From the NCBI GenBank assembly GCA_052379645.1, contig JBQSYU010000006.1: a stretch of DNA of 64,000 bases; one strand, given 5' to 3'. Made by a program: the position numbers and the translations under genes. Shown here piece by piece: positions 50,665 through 59,338 of the stretch; the first letter of the stretch is position 1, and each line of letters starts with the position of its first letter. The notes under the pieces are model-generated. The model was given only the letters and a program-made list of their open reading frames with translations. It had not been told where the DNA came from and did not search any database. This DNA is from Arthrobacter_H sp030452125. Its GTDB lineage: Bacteria > Actinomycetota > Actinomycetes > Actinomycetales > Micrococcaceae.

Positions 50665-51321
50665 TCAGGTCAGGGCGGCCAGCAGCAGTGAATCCCCCAG
50701 GCCGTCCCAGCGGCCGGTGAGCTGTCCGTCACGTCCGTCGTGTCCGTCATGCCCGGACGCCGCGTGCGGGGTGCGGTAGACGGCGAGCGCCGGACCGTCG
50801 GTGGTGATCGTCGTGACGTGCCCGGCCCCCGGTTCCTCGCTCGTGGACGGGGCAGCCCTCGTGATGTCCGGCGCCGGCGCCGCGTGATCGCCGAACCCGT
50901 GGACGACGACGGTGCTGGGCTGGAGCACCAAGGTTCCGTCGATGTCACGGAACTGGTCGGCCCCCGCCTGGCCCCGGACGATGGTCCGGGCCAGTGCCGC
51001 GGCGTAGACGGGATCACCGGTGGCGTCGTAGATCCAGCGATGCCCGAGCACCGAATGTTCCATTTCCCCGGCCAGATGTTCTTCGGCCCCGGACAGTTCG
51101 GCCCCCCGGTAGGTCAACGGCACCTGCAGGACGGTGCCGTCGGAGCGGCGGACCAGATGGGTTTCGATGCCGATCCTTTCGTCCGGGTCATCGAACCGGT
51201 AGGCGCCGATCATTTCGACGGAGTCGCCGTCGTCGACTCCCGACCAGGGTTGGCGGGCCAGCCAGGCGGTGACGATTTCTTGTTTTCCGGGGGTGAGCTC
51301 AGCACGATAGACGATGGCCAT
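50665..51321 (-). CDS. Maltokinase N-terminal cap-like domain protein
   Basis: 218-residue protein starting MAIVYRAELTPGKQEIVTAWLARQPW, the N-terminal cap domain otherwise found fused to maltokinase (Mak/Pep2) of the GlgE pathway. THLVRRSDGTVLQVPLTYRGAEL and EHSVLGHRWIYDATGDPVY are the conserved core. No kinase domain follows, so it is a stand-alone cap with unknown role. ATG 51321 is six bases from TACGGT (leaderless). Confidence 0.78.
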   Translation of the reverse strand: MAIVYRAELTPGKQEIVTAWLARQPWSGVDDGDSVEMIGAYRFDDPDERIGIETHLVRRSDGTVLQVPLTYRGAELSGAEEHLAGEMEHSVLGHRWIYDATGDPVYAAALARTIVRGQAGADQFRDIDGTLVLQPSTVVVHGFGDHAAPAPDITRAAPSTSEEPGAGHVTTITTDGPALAVYRTPHAASGHDGHDGRDGQLTGRWDGLGDSLLLAALT

Positions 51322-51327
51322 GGCTTC

Positions 51328-51333
51328 ACCGTA
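51328..51333 (-). promoter_or_regulatory. -10 box of leaderless promoter (TACGGT)
   Basis: TACGGT, GAAGCC, then ATG 51321 on the minus strand. It decides the start of the cap-domain protein. Confidence 0.6.
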
Positions 51334-51477
51334 GGCCAGATCAGGGACCGGGGCGACCGATCGGCCCCCGCAGCCGGGATGGTTCGGGAATCCCGCACGT
51401 CCTGCCCCATGGGCGCAGCCGATGCCGCGGGCATAGACTCTCCGCACGGTTCCATCCGCGCCACCCAGGAGGTCGTC

Positions 51478-52251
51478 ATGCCCATGCCCGTCCCCAGCCC
51501 CGGTGCCCCCTGCTGGATCGATTTGATGTCCTCCCAACCCGAACGGGCCCGCGGCTTCTATGCAGCCGTGTTCGGCTGGACCTTCGACACCGCCGACCCG
51601 GCGCAGTCTGGCCGGTACTTCACCGCTTTCAAGGACGGCCTCCCCGTCGCCGGGATCGTGGGCAACGACGGCGAAGCCGGTCTCCCCGACACCTGGAGCA
51701 CGTACCTGCGCGTGGAGGACATCGAGGCCACGCTCGCCGTTGCCGTCAGCCAGGGCGGAAAGATCATGGCCCAGACCACCGAGATCGTTCCCCGTGGCCG
51801 GGTGGCCCGGGCGCTGGATCCCTCCGGGGCTTCGGTGGGCCTCTGGGAAATCGCCGAGCACCGCGGATTCCGCCTCCATGGCGAACCGGGCGCCCCCTAC
51901 TGGCATGAACTCCACGCCCGCAACTACGTGAAGACCGTGCAGTTCTACCAGCAGGTCTTCAGCTGGCAGACCACCGTCGTCTCCTACACCGACGACTTCC
52001 GCTACACGACGCTGGGCCAGGGGCCGGAGGCCAGCGCCGGAATCATCGATGCGGCCCCCTATCTGCGCACGGGCCACCCCTCCGCCTGGCAGGTCTACTT
52101 CCAGGTCGTGGACACCGAGGCAACGATCACCCGCGCGCTGGGCCTGGGAGCCAGCGTGATCGAACCGCCCGTCGACACGACGTTCGGCCGGGTCGCCGCC
52201 TTATCGGATCCGACCGGTGCACTGTTCAAGATCGCCCAGCCGTCGCCGTGA
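51478..52251 (+). CDS. VOC family protein, two glyoxalase/dioxygenase domains
   Basis: 257-residue protein with two VOC (glyoxalase-fold) modules, about 8-125 (WIDLMSSQPERARGFYAAVFGW) and 135-255 (WHELHARNYVKTVQFYQQVFSW). This tandem form is common in actinobacteria as a hydroxylase-like or stress protein of unknown substrate. AGGAGG precedes ATG 51478. A TAGACT at 51434 or nearby may be its -10. Confidence 0.87.
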   Translation: MPMPVPSPGAPCWIDLMSSQPERARGFYAAVFGWTFDTADPAQSGRYFTAFKDGLPVAGIVGNDGEAGLPDTWSTYLRVEDIEATLAVAVSQGGKIMAQTTEIVPRGRVARALDPSGASVGLWEIAEHRGFRLHGEPGAPYWHELHARNYVKTVQFYQQVFSWQTTVVSYTDDFRYTTLGQGPEASAGIIDAAPYLRTGHPSAWQVYFQVVDTEATITRALGLGASVIEPPVDTTFGRVAALSDPTGALFKIAQPSP

Positions 52252-52271
52252 AGCCGGTCTCTGCGGGGTCC

Positions 52272-52823
52272 TCACTCGCTGTGGCGGCCGTAGCTGAGGA
52301 CCATGTTGCCCTTGCTGGTCCGGCGGGAATCCTGCAGCACCAGTCGGGTGACCGGGTCGCTGGCTTCGAACAGATGCTTCCCCGCCCCGGCGATGACCGG
52401 GTGGACCATCAACTGCAAGGAGTCCAGCAAGCCGGCGAAGAGGAGCTGGCGGACGACCGAGATGCTGCCGCATACGGAAACGTCCCCGCCGTCGGATTGG
52501 CGCAGGTCGCGGACGAAGTCCTCCAACGGGTCCTGGATCAGCGTCGAGTTCTGCCATTCGAGCTCACCGCCCAGCGTCCGGGAGGCCACGAACTTCTCCA
52601 CGGGGTTGATGAAGGCCGCAAACGGGTCGTCCTGCCCGGCCTTCGGCCAATGTCCCGCCCATTCCTGGTAGCTGTGCCGCCCGAGCAGGACGGTGTCCGT
52701 CTGCTCCATCATGGAGTTCATCCCCGCACCGAGTTCCTCGTCGAAACGGTCGAACTGCCACAGATGGGGCGATTCGACGACGCCGTCAACCGATTGGAAC
52801 AGTCCTACCTTGACCTCGCGCAT
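52272..52823 (-). CDS. Dihydrofolate reductase family protein (RibD C-terminal type)
   Basis: 183-residue protein: MREVKVGLFQSVDGVVESP at the start, GRHSYQEWAGHW and GDVSVCGSISVVRQLL (NADPH-binding) and HPVIAGAGKHLF. It belongs to the YwjB/RibD_C group rather than true folate reductases, so the substrate is unknown. GGAGGCAGC precedes ATG 52823. Convergent with the VOC gene. Confidence 0.87.
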   Translation of the reverse strand: MREVKVGLFQSVDGVVESPHLWQFDRFDEELGAGMNSMMEQTDTVLLGRHSYQEWAGHWPKAGQDDPFAAFINPVEKFVASRTLGGELEWQNSTLIQDPLEDFVRDLRQSDGGDVSVCGSISVVRQLLFAGLLDSLQLMVHPVIAGAGKHLFEASDPVTRLVLQDSRRTSKGNMVLSYGRHSE

Positions 52824-52932
52824 GCTGCCTCCGTCATCTCTTTCGGTCCTCCGCCGTCCCTGGCTCGATCATCTGCCGCCCATCGGCGGGCGTCAAGGGA
52901 GAGGCCCGGATGCCCGAGCCTCCTCGGACCGT

Positions 52933-54201
52933 TCAGTTGGCGAAGACGTCCTGCAGTCGCCCCCACTTGTCCCATAGGGCCACCGAGTCCCCGCCCTTAT
53001 TCAGGATCGATGCCGAGCCGCCGTTGAAGTAGGCCGTGGCGGTGTTGGTTCCGGGGCCGGTATGGACCCGCAGTTCCCCGCCCGGAGGGATCCGGTAGCC
53101 GGCGCCGACCCGCAGGGTGTTGTTCGCGGCGTCGCGGAGCAGCACCCCGGAGGCGTCGATCGCATGGTCGGAGGCGTTGCGGATCACGACATGCTCCCCC
53201 GCGTCGAATGCCACGTCGTCCCCGGGCGGATCATTCACCGCCTCGGAGATCTGCAGGCCACGAGCCCGCGGGAACGGGGGCCTCCCGGCCTGGAGTCGCA
53301 CGCTTTGTTGCGGGAAGTCCCCGGTCACCATGTCCACTCCCAGGTCGACGGCGATGGTGATGGCTTCGGGTGAGTTCGCCGTATAGACCCCCAGACCCAG
53401 GCCTGCCGCGTGGACCCGGTCGACCGCGCCGGGGGTCAGGGTGCGGTAGTTGGTGCCCACCGAGTCGGCGAAGCCGGACCAATCGGCCAGGGTTTGTTCA
53501 TTCGGCACGGTGCCGACCAGTTGTTGCAAGTCAATTCGTGGTGCCAAGGCAGCAAACCGGCGGTTGGAGGAGGCGTCGAAACCCAGCACGTGGACCTTCC
53601 CGGCGTCCACCAGCCGTTTCCATGCCGGATGCCCGGACAGCTTTCGTGCCACGAGCGCTTCGATGCCCGGGGAGTTCTTCGGCGACTTGATCTCCAGGTA
53701 CACCCCGGTCCGGCGGTTCGCGATACGGGCCAGGTCATCCAGATGCGGGATCCGCGCCCCGGTGAACCGTCGGCCGAAGGAGGAGCCGACCTCCAGAGCC
53801 CGCAGTTCCTTCCAGGTGAATGAGGTGATCGGATCCTTCTCCCGACCGGGATAGACCTCCTCGACATTGGTCGTGCGTGCCGGAGTGTTGTCATGGAAGA
53901 GGAAGGGCACCCCGTCGGCGCTGAGCTGCACATCGGTTTCGATGAAGTCGACGCCGGCAGCCCGGCCCGCCCTGAAGGCGGCCACCGTGTTTTCCGGTGC
54001 CACCCCGGCGGCTCCACGGTGCCCGATCAATAGCGGACCCGCCGACGAAGGTCGCAGTTTCGTGGCCTCCGGTGCCACGGCATGCGCCGGGGCGGCGGCG
54101 GCAGGGACCATCGCGGCCGGGATCACCAGAACCGCGACGAGGAGGATGAGGACTGTCAGCGGTCGGCGGGGTCTCGGAGAGGGCGTGAGGCAAAATGCCA
54201 T
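52933..54201 (-). CDS. Secreted glycerophosphodiester phosphodiesterase with C-terminal lamin-tail-like domain
   Basis: 422-residue exported enzyme: signal peptide (1-45, long hydrophobic core and AHA cleavage), GDPD barrel (about 55-300) with GHRGAAGVAPENT, FIETDVQLSADGVPFLFHD and YLEIKSP carrying catalytic His and metal ligands, then a beta domain (about 320-420) of lamin-tail/LTD type ending LWDKWGRLQDVFAN. It would release glycerol-3-phosphate from glycerophosphodiesters outside the cell. An AAGGAA site precedes ATG 54201. Confidence 0.87.
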   Translation of the reverse strand: MAFCLTPSPRPRRPLTVLILLVAVLVIPAAMVPAAAAPAHAVAPEATKLRPSSAGPLLIGHRGAAGVAPENTVAAFRAGRAAGVDFIETDVQLSADGVPFLFHDNTPARTTNVEEVYPGREKDPITSFTWKELRALEVGSSFGRRFTGARIPHLDDLARIANRRTGVYLEIKSPKNSPGIEALVARKLSGHPAWKRLVDAGKVHVLGFDASSNRRFAALAPRIDLQQLVGTVPNEQTLADWSGFADSVGTNYRTLTPGAVDRVHAAGLGLGVYTANSPEAITIAVDLGVDMVTGDFPQQSVRLQAGRPPFPRARGLQISEAVNDPPGDDVAFDAGEHVVIRNASDHAIDASGVLLRDAANNTLRVGAGYRIPPGGELRVHTGPGTNTATAYFNGGSASILNKGGDSVALWDKWGRLQDVFAN

Positions 54202-54409
54202 GGGTTTCGGTTCCTTCGGCGTTCGGGGTGCGGGTGCTCCACGTCCATGTTGGCCACCCCGGACAACGGCCGGATCAACGGCCGGTGAACTCGTCATGAA
54301 GGCCCCCACGGCAACGGCCAAACGGTTCCGTTCATCCTCTGGATTCGGGGGATATTCGGCGTATCCTGAAGGAACCAGCAGCTTCTGCCGGGTTGACGAG
54401 GAGGTCATC
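54202..54409. other. Divergent intergenic region
   Basis: About 210 bases between the phosphodiesterase and a rightward unit. TATCCT at 54362-54367 is a plausible -10 for the rightward gene with a leader of about 40 bases. Nothing else was recognised. Confidence 0.4.
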
Positions 54410-54616
54410 ATGAGCCTGTTCAGAAGGCACCGGATCCACGAGAAGGTCATTGCGCCCGCTGCACATGCCGCAAAGGCGACGGCGGAACAGACACCGGTTT
54501 CCCCGATCTACAAATATCGGGTCGACGAGGAACTGGCCACCCGGATCGCCCTGAAGGCGTATGGCGCGGGGGGCGACGGCAAACCGAACATCCCGCGGAT
54601 GCCGCTCAGCGGATAG
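54410..54616 (+). CDS. Small hypothetical protein
   Basis: 68-residue basic protein starting MSLFRRHRIHEK with GGAGG at 54399-54403 before ATG 54410. A central Ala-rich helix is followed by YKYRVDEELATRIALKAYG. No family recognised. Good ribosome site, host-like codon use and position 45 bases before the glucose dehydrogenase gene support a real gene. Confidence 0.6.
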   Translation: MSLFRRHRIHEKVIAPAAHAAKATAEQTPVSPIYKYRVDEELATRIALKAYGAGGDGKPNIPRMPLSG

Positions 54617-54661
54617 CCGACCTCGACCCCATCGACCCGCGCCACCTACCAAGGAGTGTTC

Positions 54662-55711
54662 ATGAAGGCCCTCACCGTCACGCCGGGAAGCAAGGATTCG
54701 CTGACCCTGCAGGAGGTGGGGCCTCCCGACCCATCCGAAGGCAGCATCCTGGTCGATGCGCTGGCCATCGGGCTATGCGGGACCGACCGGGAGATCATCA
54801 ACGCCGAGTACGGCACCGCCCCCGAGGGCAAGGACGTGCTGGTCATCGGCCATGAGAACCTCGGCCGGGTCCGTGAGGCCCCCGCGGGTTCCGGCTTCTC
54901 CGCCGGTGACCTGGTCGTCGGCATCGTCCGTCGCCCCGATCCCGTCCCGTGCGCTGCCTGCGCCGCGGGTGAATGGGATATGTGCTTGAACGGGAAGTAC
55001 ACCGAACACGGCATCGCCTCCTTGGACGGCTTCGGCCGCGAACAGTGGCGCGAGGAGCCGGGACATCTGGTCACGCTCGATGCCGCCCTGGCCGAGGTCG
55101 GGGTCCTGCTGGAACCCACGACGATCGTGGCCAAGGCTTGGGAACAGATCGAACGCATCGGATCCCGTGCCTTCTTCGACCCGAGGGTCGTCGCCGTCAC
55201 CGGCGCGGGACCGGTCGGCTTGCTGGCGGCGTTGCTGGGGGTGCAGCGCGGATACGAGGTCCACGTCTACGACATCGTCACCGACGGGCCGAAACCCCGT
55301 CTGGTGGCCGATCTGGGGGCGCACTTCCATACCGACTCACTGCCGGAATCGGGGCTGGAACCCGATATCGTCATCGAATGCACCGGGGTGGCCCCGGTGA
55401 TCGTGGACGCCATCGCCAACAACGGCAAGAACGCGGTCGTCTGCCTGACGGGGGTTTCGAGTGTCGGCGGGAAGACCCCGCTCGATGTCGGGCAGATGAA
55501 CCGTACCGCGGTGCTGGAGAACGACGTCGTCTTCGGTTCCGTCAACGCCAACCGACGCCATTACGAGCAGGGCGCCGATGCCCTGGCGAAGGCGGACTCC
55601 GAGTGGTTGGCCCGGTTGATCAGCCGCCGCCACCCGATGGCGGACTACGCTGGGGCCTTAGAGCATCGTGACGGTGACGTGAAGGTCGTCATCGACATCG
55701 CCAAGCCCTAG
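54662..55711 (+). CDS. Glucose 1-dehydrogenase-type zinc alcohol dehydrogenase
   Basis: 349-residue medium-chain dehydrogenase. Catalytic zinc residues lie in GLCGTDREI and GHENLGRV, structural zinc Cys in CAACAAGEWDMC, the NAD(P) fold starts at VTGAGPVGLLAALLG, and the C-terminus matches the Glu_dehyd_C domain of archaeal-type glucose dehydrogenases (NANRRHYEQG). AAGGAG precedes ATG 54662; a GTG six bases upstream is unlikely. It is followed 18 bases later by an FMN oxidase, suggesting joint expression. Confidence 0.87.
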   Translation: MKALTVTPGSKDSLTLQEVGPPDPSEGSILVDALAIGLCGTDREIINAEYGTAPEGKDVLVIGHENLGRVREAPAGSGFSAGDLVVGIVRRPDPVPCAACAAGEWDMCLNGKYTEHGIASLDGFGREQWREEPGHLVTLDAALAEVGVLLEPTTIVAKAWEQIERIGSRAFFDPRVVAVTGAGPVGLLAALLGVQRGYEVHVYDIVTDGPKPRLVADLGAHFHTDSLPESGLEPDIVIECTGVAPVIVDAIANNGKNAVVCLTGVSSVGGKTPLDVGQMNRTAVLENDVVFGSVNANRRHYEQGADALAKADSEWLARLISRRHPMADYAGALEHRDGDVKVVIDIAKP

Positions 55712-55729
55712 CGAGCCCCGAAGGGACCC

Positions 55730-56974
55730 ATGCAACGCAATTTCCCCCAGCTCTCCGAGCTGCGTCCGCTCATGCAGTTCGAACGCCCGAGCCTGGACTT
55801 CCGGGCCCACCGACTGGCGAAGGCGGCCGACCTCTGGGACCTGCGCCGGATCGCCCGGCGACGGACCCCCAAACCCGCTTTCGACTACGTGGATGGTGGC
55901 GCCGGGAACGAGGAGACGCTGCGCCGCAACCGGCAGGCCTTCTCCGATGTGGAGCTGGTTCCCGGGATCCTCGGCGGGCACCCCGCAGTCGATCTGTCCA
56001 CGACGATCGCCGGGGCACGGTCCTCCCTGCCGGTGGGCATCGCCCCGACGGGCTTCACCCGTTTCATGCACGCCGAAGGCGAGGAGGCCGGGGTCGGGGC
56101 CGCTGCGGATACCGGCATCCCCTATACGCTCTCGACGATGGGCACCCGGTCCATCGAGGAGGTCGCCGCCTTCCAGCCCGCAGCCCGTCGTTGGTTCCAG
56201 CTCTACCTCTGGAACGACCACGCAGCCTCGCTCGACCTGGTCAACCGGGCCGCGGCCGCCGGCTACGACACCCTGATGGTCACCGTGGACACCGCCATTG
56301 CCGGTCAACGCCTGCGCGATGTGCGCAACGGCATGACCATCCCGCCGAAATTGAACCTCAAGACGGTGCTCGACGCCTCCTACCGTCCCGAGTGGTGGTT
56401 CAACTTCCTGACCACCGATTCGCTGAAGTTCGCCTCGCTCAGCGGCACCTCGCATTCACTGCCCGAACTGATCAACTCGATGTTCGACCCGACGCTGTCG
56501 CTGCAGGACCTGTCCTGGCTGCGTTCGGTGTGGCCGGGCCAACTCTTCGTCAAGGGGATCCTCACCGCGCAGGACGCGTCCAAGGCCCTGGATGCCGGTG
56601 CCGATGGCCTGATCGTCTCCAACCATGGTGGCCGCCAACTCGACCGCGCCCCCGCGAGCCTGCAGGCACTGCGCGAGGTCCGCGAGGCCGTGGGCCCCGA
56701 CGTGGAACTCATCCTCGATTCGGGCCTCATGTCTGGAGGGGACATCGCCGCCGCACTCTGCGCCGGCGCCGATTTCACGCTGATCGGCAGGGCCTACATG
56801 TATGGGCTGATGGCCGGGGGGCGTGAAGGAGTGCAGCGGGCGTTGGACATCCTCGCCGAGGAGCTGCGGGTGGCCACCACCTTGCTGGGTGTCTCCTCCG
56901 TCGCCGAACTCGGCCCGCAGCATCTACGGATGCACTGGCGGGGCCCGCAGGCCCGGCCTACAGCCCGTCCTTGA
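55730..56974 (+). CDS. FMN-dependent alpha-hydroxy-acid oxidase (L-lactate dehydrogenase / lactate 2-monooxygenase-like)
   Basis: 414-residue LldD-like flavoenzyme: FDYVDGGAGNEETLRRN near residue 50, PVGIAPTGFTRFMH, TVDTAIAGQRLRDVRNG, then the catalytic His in VSNHGGRQLDRAPA and the FMN phosphate site. It would oxidise L-lactate or a similar 2-hydroxy acid. Together with lutABC it gives the cell two lactate oxidation routes. Its end overlaps the convergent hexosaminidase by 17 bases. Confidence 0.88.
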   Translation: MQRNFPQLSELRPLMQFERPSLDFRAHRLAKAADLWDLRRIARRRTPKPAFDYVDGGAGNEETLRRNRQAFSDVELVPGILGGHPAVDLSTTIAGARSSLPVGIAPTGFTRFMHAEGEEAGVGAAADTGIPYTLSTMGTRSIEEVAAFQPAARRWFQLYLWNDHAASLDLVNRAAAAGYDTLMVTVDTAIAGQRLRDVRNGMTIPPKLNLKTVLDASYRPEWWFNFLTTDSLKFASLSGTSHSLPELINSMFDPTLSLQDLSWLRSVWPGQLFVKGILTAQDASKALDAGADGLIVSNHGGRQLDRAPASLQALREVREAVGPDVELILDSGLMSGGDIAAALCAGADFTLIGRAYMYGLMAGGREGVQRALDILAEELRVATTLLGVSSVAELGPQHLRMHWRGPQARPTARP

Positions 56975-58226
56975 CCTTCAGCACGCGCAAGGCGGCCTCG
57001 TCGATCCTGGCCTTGAAGTCGGGGTCCGCCTTCGCCTCGGCGACGAGCCCAGCGGTGATGGGTCCGATGGCGGCCTGATTAACGCAGAGCATCATGGTGC
57101 CTCCGGCGTCGAAGAACTTCTTCGCCCGGGTCGCGTATTTCCAATCACGGAACTGGGTGGCATCGCACATGTCGTCGGAGATGACGATCCCGTCGAAGCC
57201 CTGGTCGTCGCGCAGCATCTTGTTGATGACGGTATCGGAGAAGGCCGCCGGGTTCTTCGCGTCGATCCGGGAGTAGTAGGCGCTGGAGAGCATGATGAAG
57301 TCCGCCCCGTCGTCGATCCCTGCCTGGAACGGCTCGAGCGTCGCGTCCTCGCGGGTCGTGACGGTGTCGGTGACCCCGTGGGAGACGTCGGTGTTCCGGC
57401 TGACCCGCCCCAGCCCGGGATAGTGCTTCATGACCGGGGCGACTCCCGCGGATTCCATTCCCGCGGCAAAGGCCGAGGACCCGGCCTGGGCGCTGCCCGG
57501 GGTCTTTCCGTATTCCCGCCCGAACGCGCCGATCGGGGCGTTGGCGGCACCGATGGAGGCAGGAACGGTATCGGCGACCGGGGCCAGGTTGATGTTGATG
57601 CCCGATTGCGCCAGTTCCTTCCCCCAGCCGGTGGCCCGGCGTTCCAGTGTCTTCGGATCCCAGGAACCCTGGGTCAGTCCGGCGGGGATGGTGGAATAGC
57701 CGGGGCCCTTCAGGACCTGGACCTTGCCGCCCTCCTGGTCGGTGGAGATGAACTGCCCGACCCCACCGGTGGTCTTCTTCGAGACGGTCGCCTTGATCTT
57801 CTTCACCGCCGCGGCGGTGCCCTTCAGCCCCACGGTGCTGCGGCCCTTGAGGAAGACGTTGCCCACATGGTTCTTCTGCAGGATCCCCAGGTCCGAGGCG
57901 GTGGCTCCCGTGGCGGGGACCCCCATCATGAGGACCTGCCCCACGCGTTGTTCCAGACTCAGGGTGTCGAGGCGCTCCTGCGCGGCGGTTTCCGCCGCGG
58001 GAGTCCCGGGCGAGGCCGCATCCGCCGAGGCCGGGGTGGAACCCGCATGGCCCGGGGTTTGCGTCGCGGCCGGGGACCCGGTCCCGGACGAACTGGCACC
58101 GGACGAAGCAGCACCGGCGGATCCGCTGGAAGCGGTCCCGGCCCCCGGCGTCGTGCAGGCGGCCAACGGCAGGGCGGCGCAGATCAACGCGGCCGTGGCC
58201 ACGTTCCTCAAATGTCTTTTCATCAT
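56958..58226 (-). CDS. GH3 family glycoside hydrolase, beta-N-acetylhexosaminidase-like lipoprotein
   Basis: 422-residue exported lipoprotein: lipobox LPLAACTTP, a Ser/Ala/Gly-rich spacer to about residue 90, then a GH3 NagZ-like barrel. The substrate motif is MKHYPGLGRVSRNTDVSH (NagZ K-H-F/Y-P-G), QFISTDQEGG precedes it, and the nucleophile Asp lies in GIVISDDM. It should act on muropeptides or chitin-type N-acetylhexosamine outside the membrane. Tandem ATGs at 58226 and 58223 follow GAAAGGG. Confidence 0.88.
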   Translation of the reverse strand: MMKRHLRNVATAALICAALPLAACTTPGAGTASSGSAGAASSGASSSGTGSPAATQTPGHAGSTPASADAASPGTPAAETAAQERLDTLSLEQRVGQVLMMGVPATGATASDLGILQKNHVGNVFLKGRSTVGLKGTAAAVKKIKATVSKKTTGGVGQFISTDQEGGKVQVLKGPGYSTIPAGLTQGSWDPKTLERRATGWGKELAQSGININLAPVADTVPASIGAANAPIGAFGREYGKTPGSAQAGSSAFAAGMESAGVAPVMKHYPGLGRVSRNTDVSHGVTDTVTTREDATLEPFQAGIDDGADFIMLSSAYYSRIDAKNPAAFSDTVINKMLRDDQGFDGIVISDDMCDATQFRDWKYATRAKKFFDAGGTMMLCVNQAAIGPITAGLVAEAKADPDFKARIDEAALRVLKVKDGL

Positions 58227-58294
58227 GCCCTTTCGGCGGGTTCGCAGGCAGACCTGAGGCTCCAGTGTAGTTGGGGTCCGCTCTGGCCTCGTGG

Positions 58295-59299
58295 CTACTG
58301 CCCCGCCAGCACGCCCAGGACGATGAACCCGGAAATCGCGAAGAACGGCAGGCACAACACGGCATTGAGGACCCGATGCTCGTTGATGATCGCCACGAAC
58401 TCCCGCAGGAAGGCGCTGGGGACGTAGTAGCGGGCGGTCGGGGACCCGACCACCTGGGCATCGACGTCGTATTTGCGGGCCAACAAGGCTGCCCGCAGCA
58501 CATGATAATTATTGGTCACCACCAGCAACGGTCCGGGACGCCCCGCGGCGTTCTGGACCTCGCGGGAGAAGCGCAGATTCTCCCGGGTCGTCTTCGCCTG
58601 GTTCTCCGGGACGACGTCGGCCGCGGGAATTCCTGCCTCGTACAGGTATTCGGCCATCCCCTCCCCTTCGGTCCGCGACTCGTCGTGGCCCTGGCCTCCC
58701 GAGGGGATCAGCACCGGTTTCGGATCCGGTGCCTGCCGATGGAGTTCAACCGCCTTGTCCAGCCGGCTGGCCAACAGCGGGGGGACCTTTCCGCCGATCA
58801 ACCGCGAGCCCAGGATCGTGATGGCTTCGGGGTGGATGTCGTGCTCCATGCGGCCGTAGGCCACGGCGTAGGCGAGGAAGATGACGAAGACGACCCCGAG
58901 ATAGCCGCAGAGGAAGAAGAGCAGGAACGCCAGTCCCACCAGCAGGGGCTGGAGCGTGAGCACCAGCAGCAGGGCGAGGACCGGCAGCACGAGCATCGCG
59001 ATGCCCAGCACCAGGGTCAGCAGGTTCCCCAGCCGGCGGCCCTCGCTGCGCATCATGGTCAGCCCGTTGGCGATGAGGAATCCGGCCAGGACGATCACCG
59101 CCAACGGCACCAGGGCGAGGATGCCCAGGGTGATGTAGTCGAAGACCGGGGACCAGCTGCTCAACAGGGCCGTGGCCCCGGTGAGTGCGAACCAGATGGC
59201 TGCGACCAGGACGACGCCGTTGCGCAGCATGCGCCGGTCCTTGCGGCGCAGCCAGACGTAGAGCAGGCCCAACAGGGCGGCAATGATCAGGAAACTCAC
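58295..59299 (-). CDS. YdcF family (DUF218) membrane protein
   Basis: 334-residue protein: four or five N-terminal membrane helices (about 1-150), then a DUF218/ElyC-SanA domain with ITILGSRLIGGKVPPLLASRL, QGHDESRTEGEGMAEYL, SREVQNAAG and VVTNNYHVLRAALLA, and a last helix. Family members act in envelope processes (lipid carrier or cell-wall metabolism). GTG 59299 is six bases after TAGTCT (leaderless). Confidence 0.87.
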   Translation of the reverse strand: MSFLIIAALLGLLYVWLRRKDRRMLRNGVVLVAAIWFALTGATALLSSWSPVFDYITLGILALVPLAVIVLAGFLIANGLTMMRSEGRRLGNLLTLVLGIAMLVLPVLALLLVLTLQPLLVGLAFLLFFLCGYLGVVFVIFLAYAVAYGRMEHDIHPEAITILGSRLIGGKVPPLLASRLDKAVELHRQAPDPKPVLIPSGGQGHDESRTEGEGMAEYLYEAGIPAADVVPENQAKTTRENLRFSREVQNAAGRPGPLLVVTNNYHVLRAALLARKYDVDAQVVGSPTARYYVPSAFLREFVAIINEHRVLNAVLCLPFFAISGFIVLGVLAGQ

Positions 59300-59303
59300 C
59301 CGG

Positions 59304-59334
59304 CCAGACTAGCAAGGCAGCCTGACTAGACTGG
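59304..59334. promoter_or_regulatory. Bidirectional leaderless promoter within a near-palindrome
   Basis: The whole intergenic space between two divergent genes is 39 bases. Each strand has a -10 box six bases before a GTG start: TAGTCT (59306-59311, minus) and TAGACT (59327-59332, plus). The boxes lie in the inverted repeat CCAGACTAG / CTAGACTGG (59304-59312 and 59326-59334) with one central mismatch. The promoters overlap head to head. Confidence 0.65.
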
Positions 59335-59338
59335 AGCC

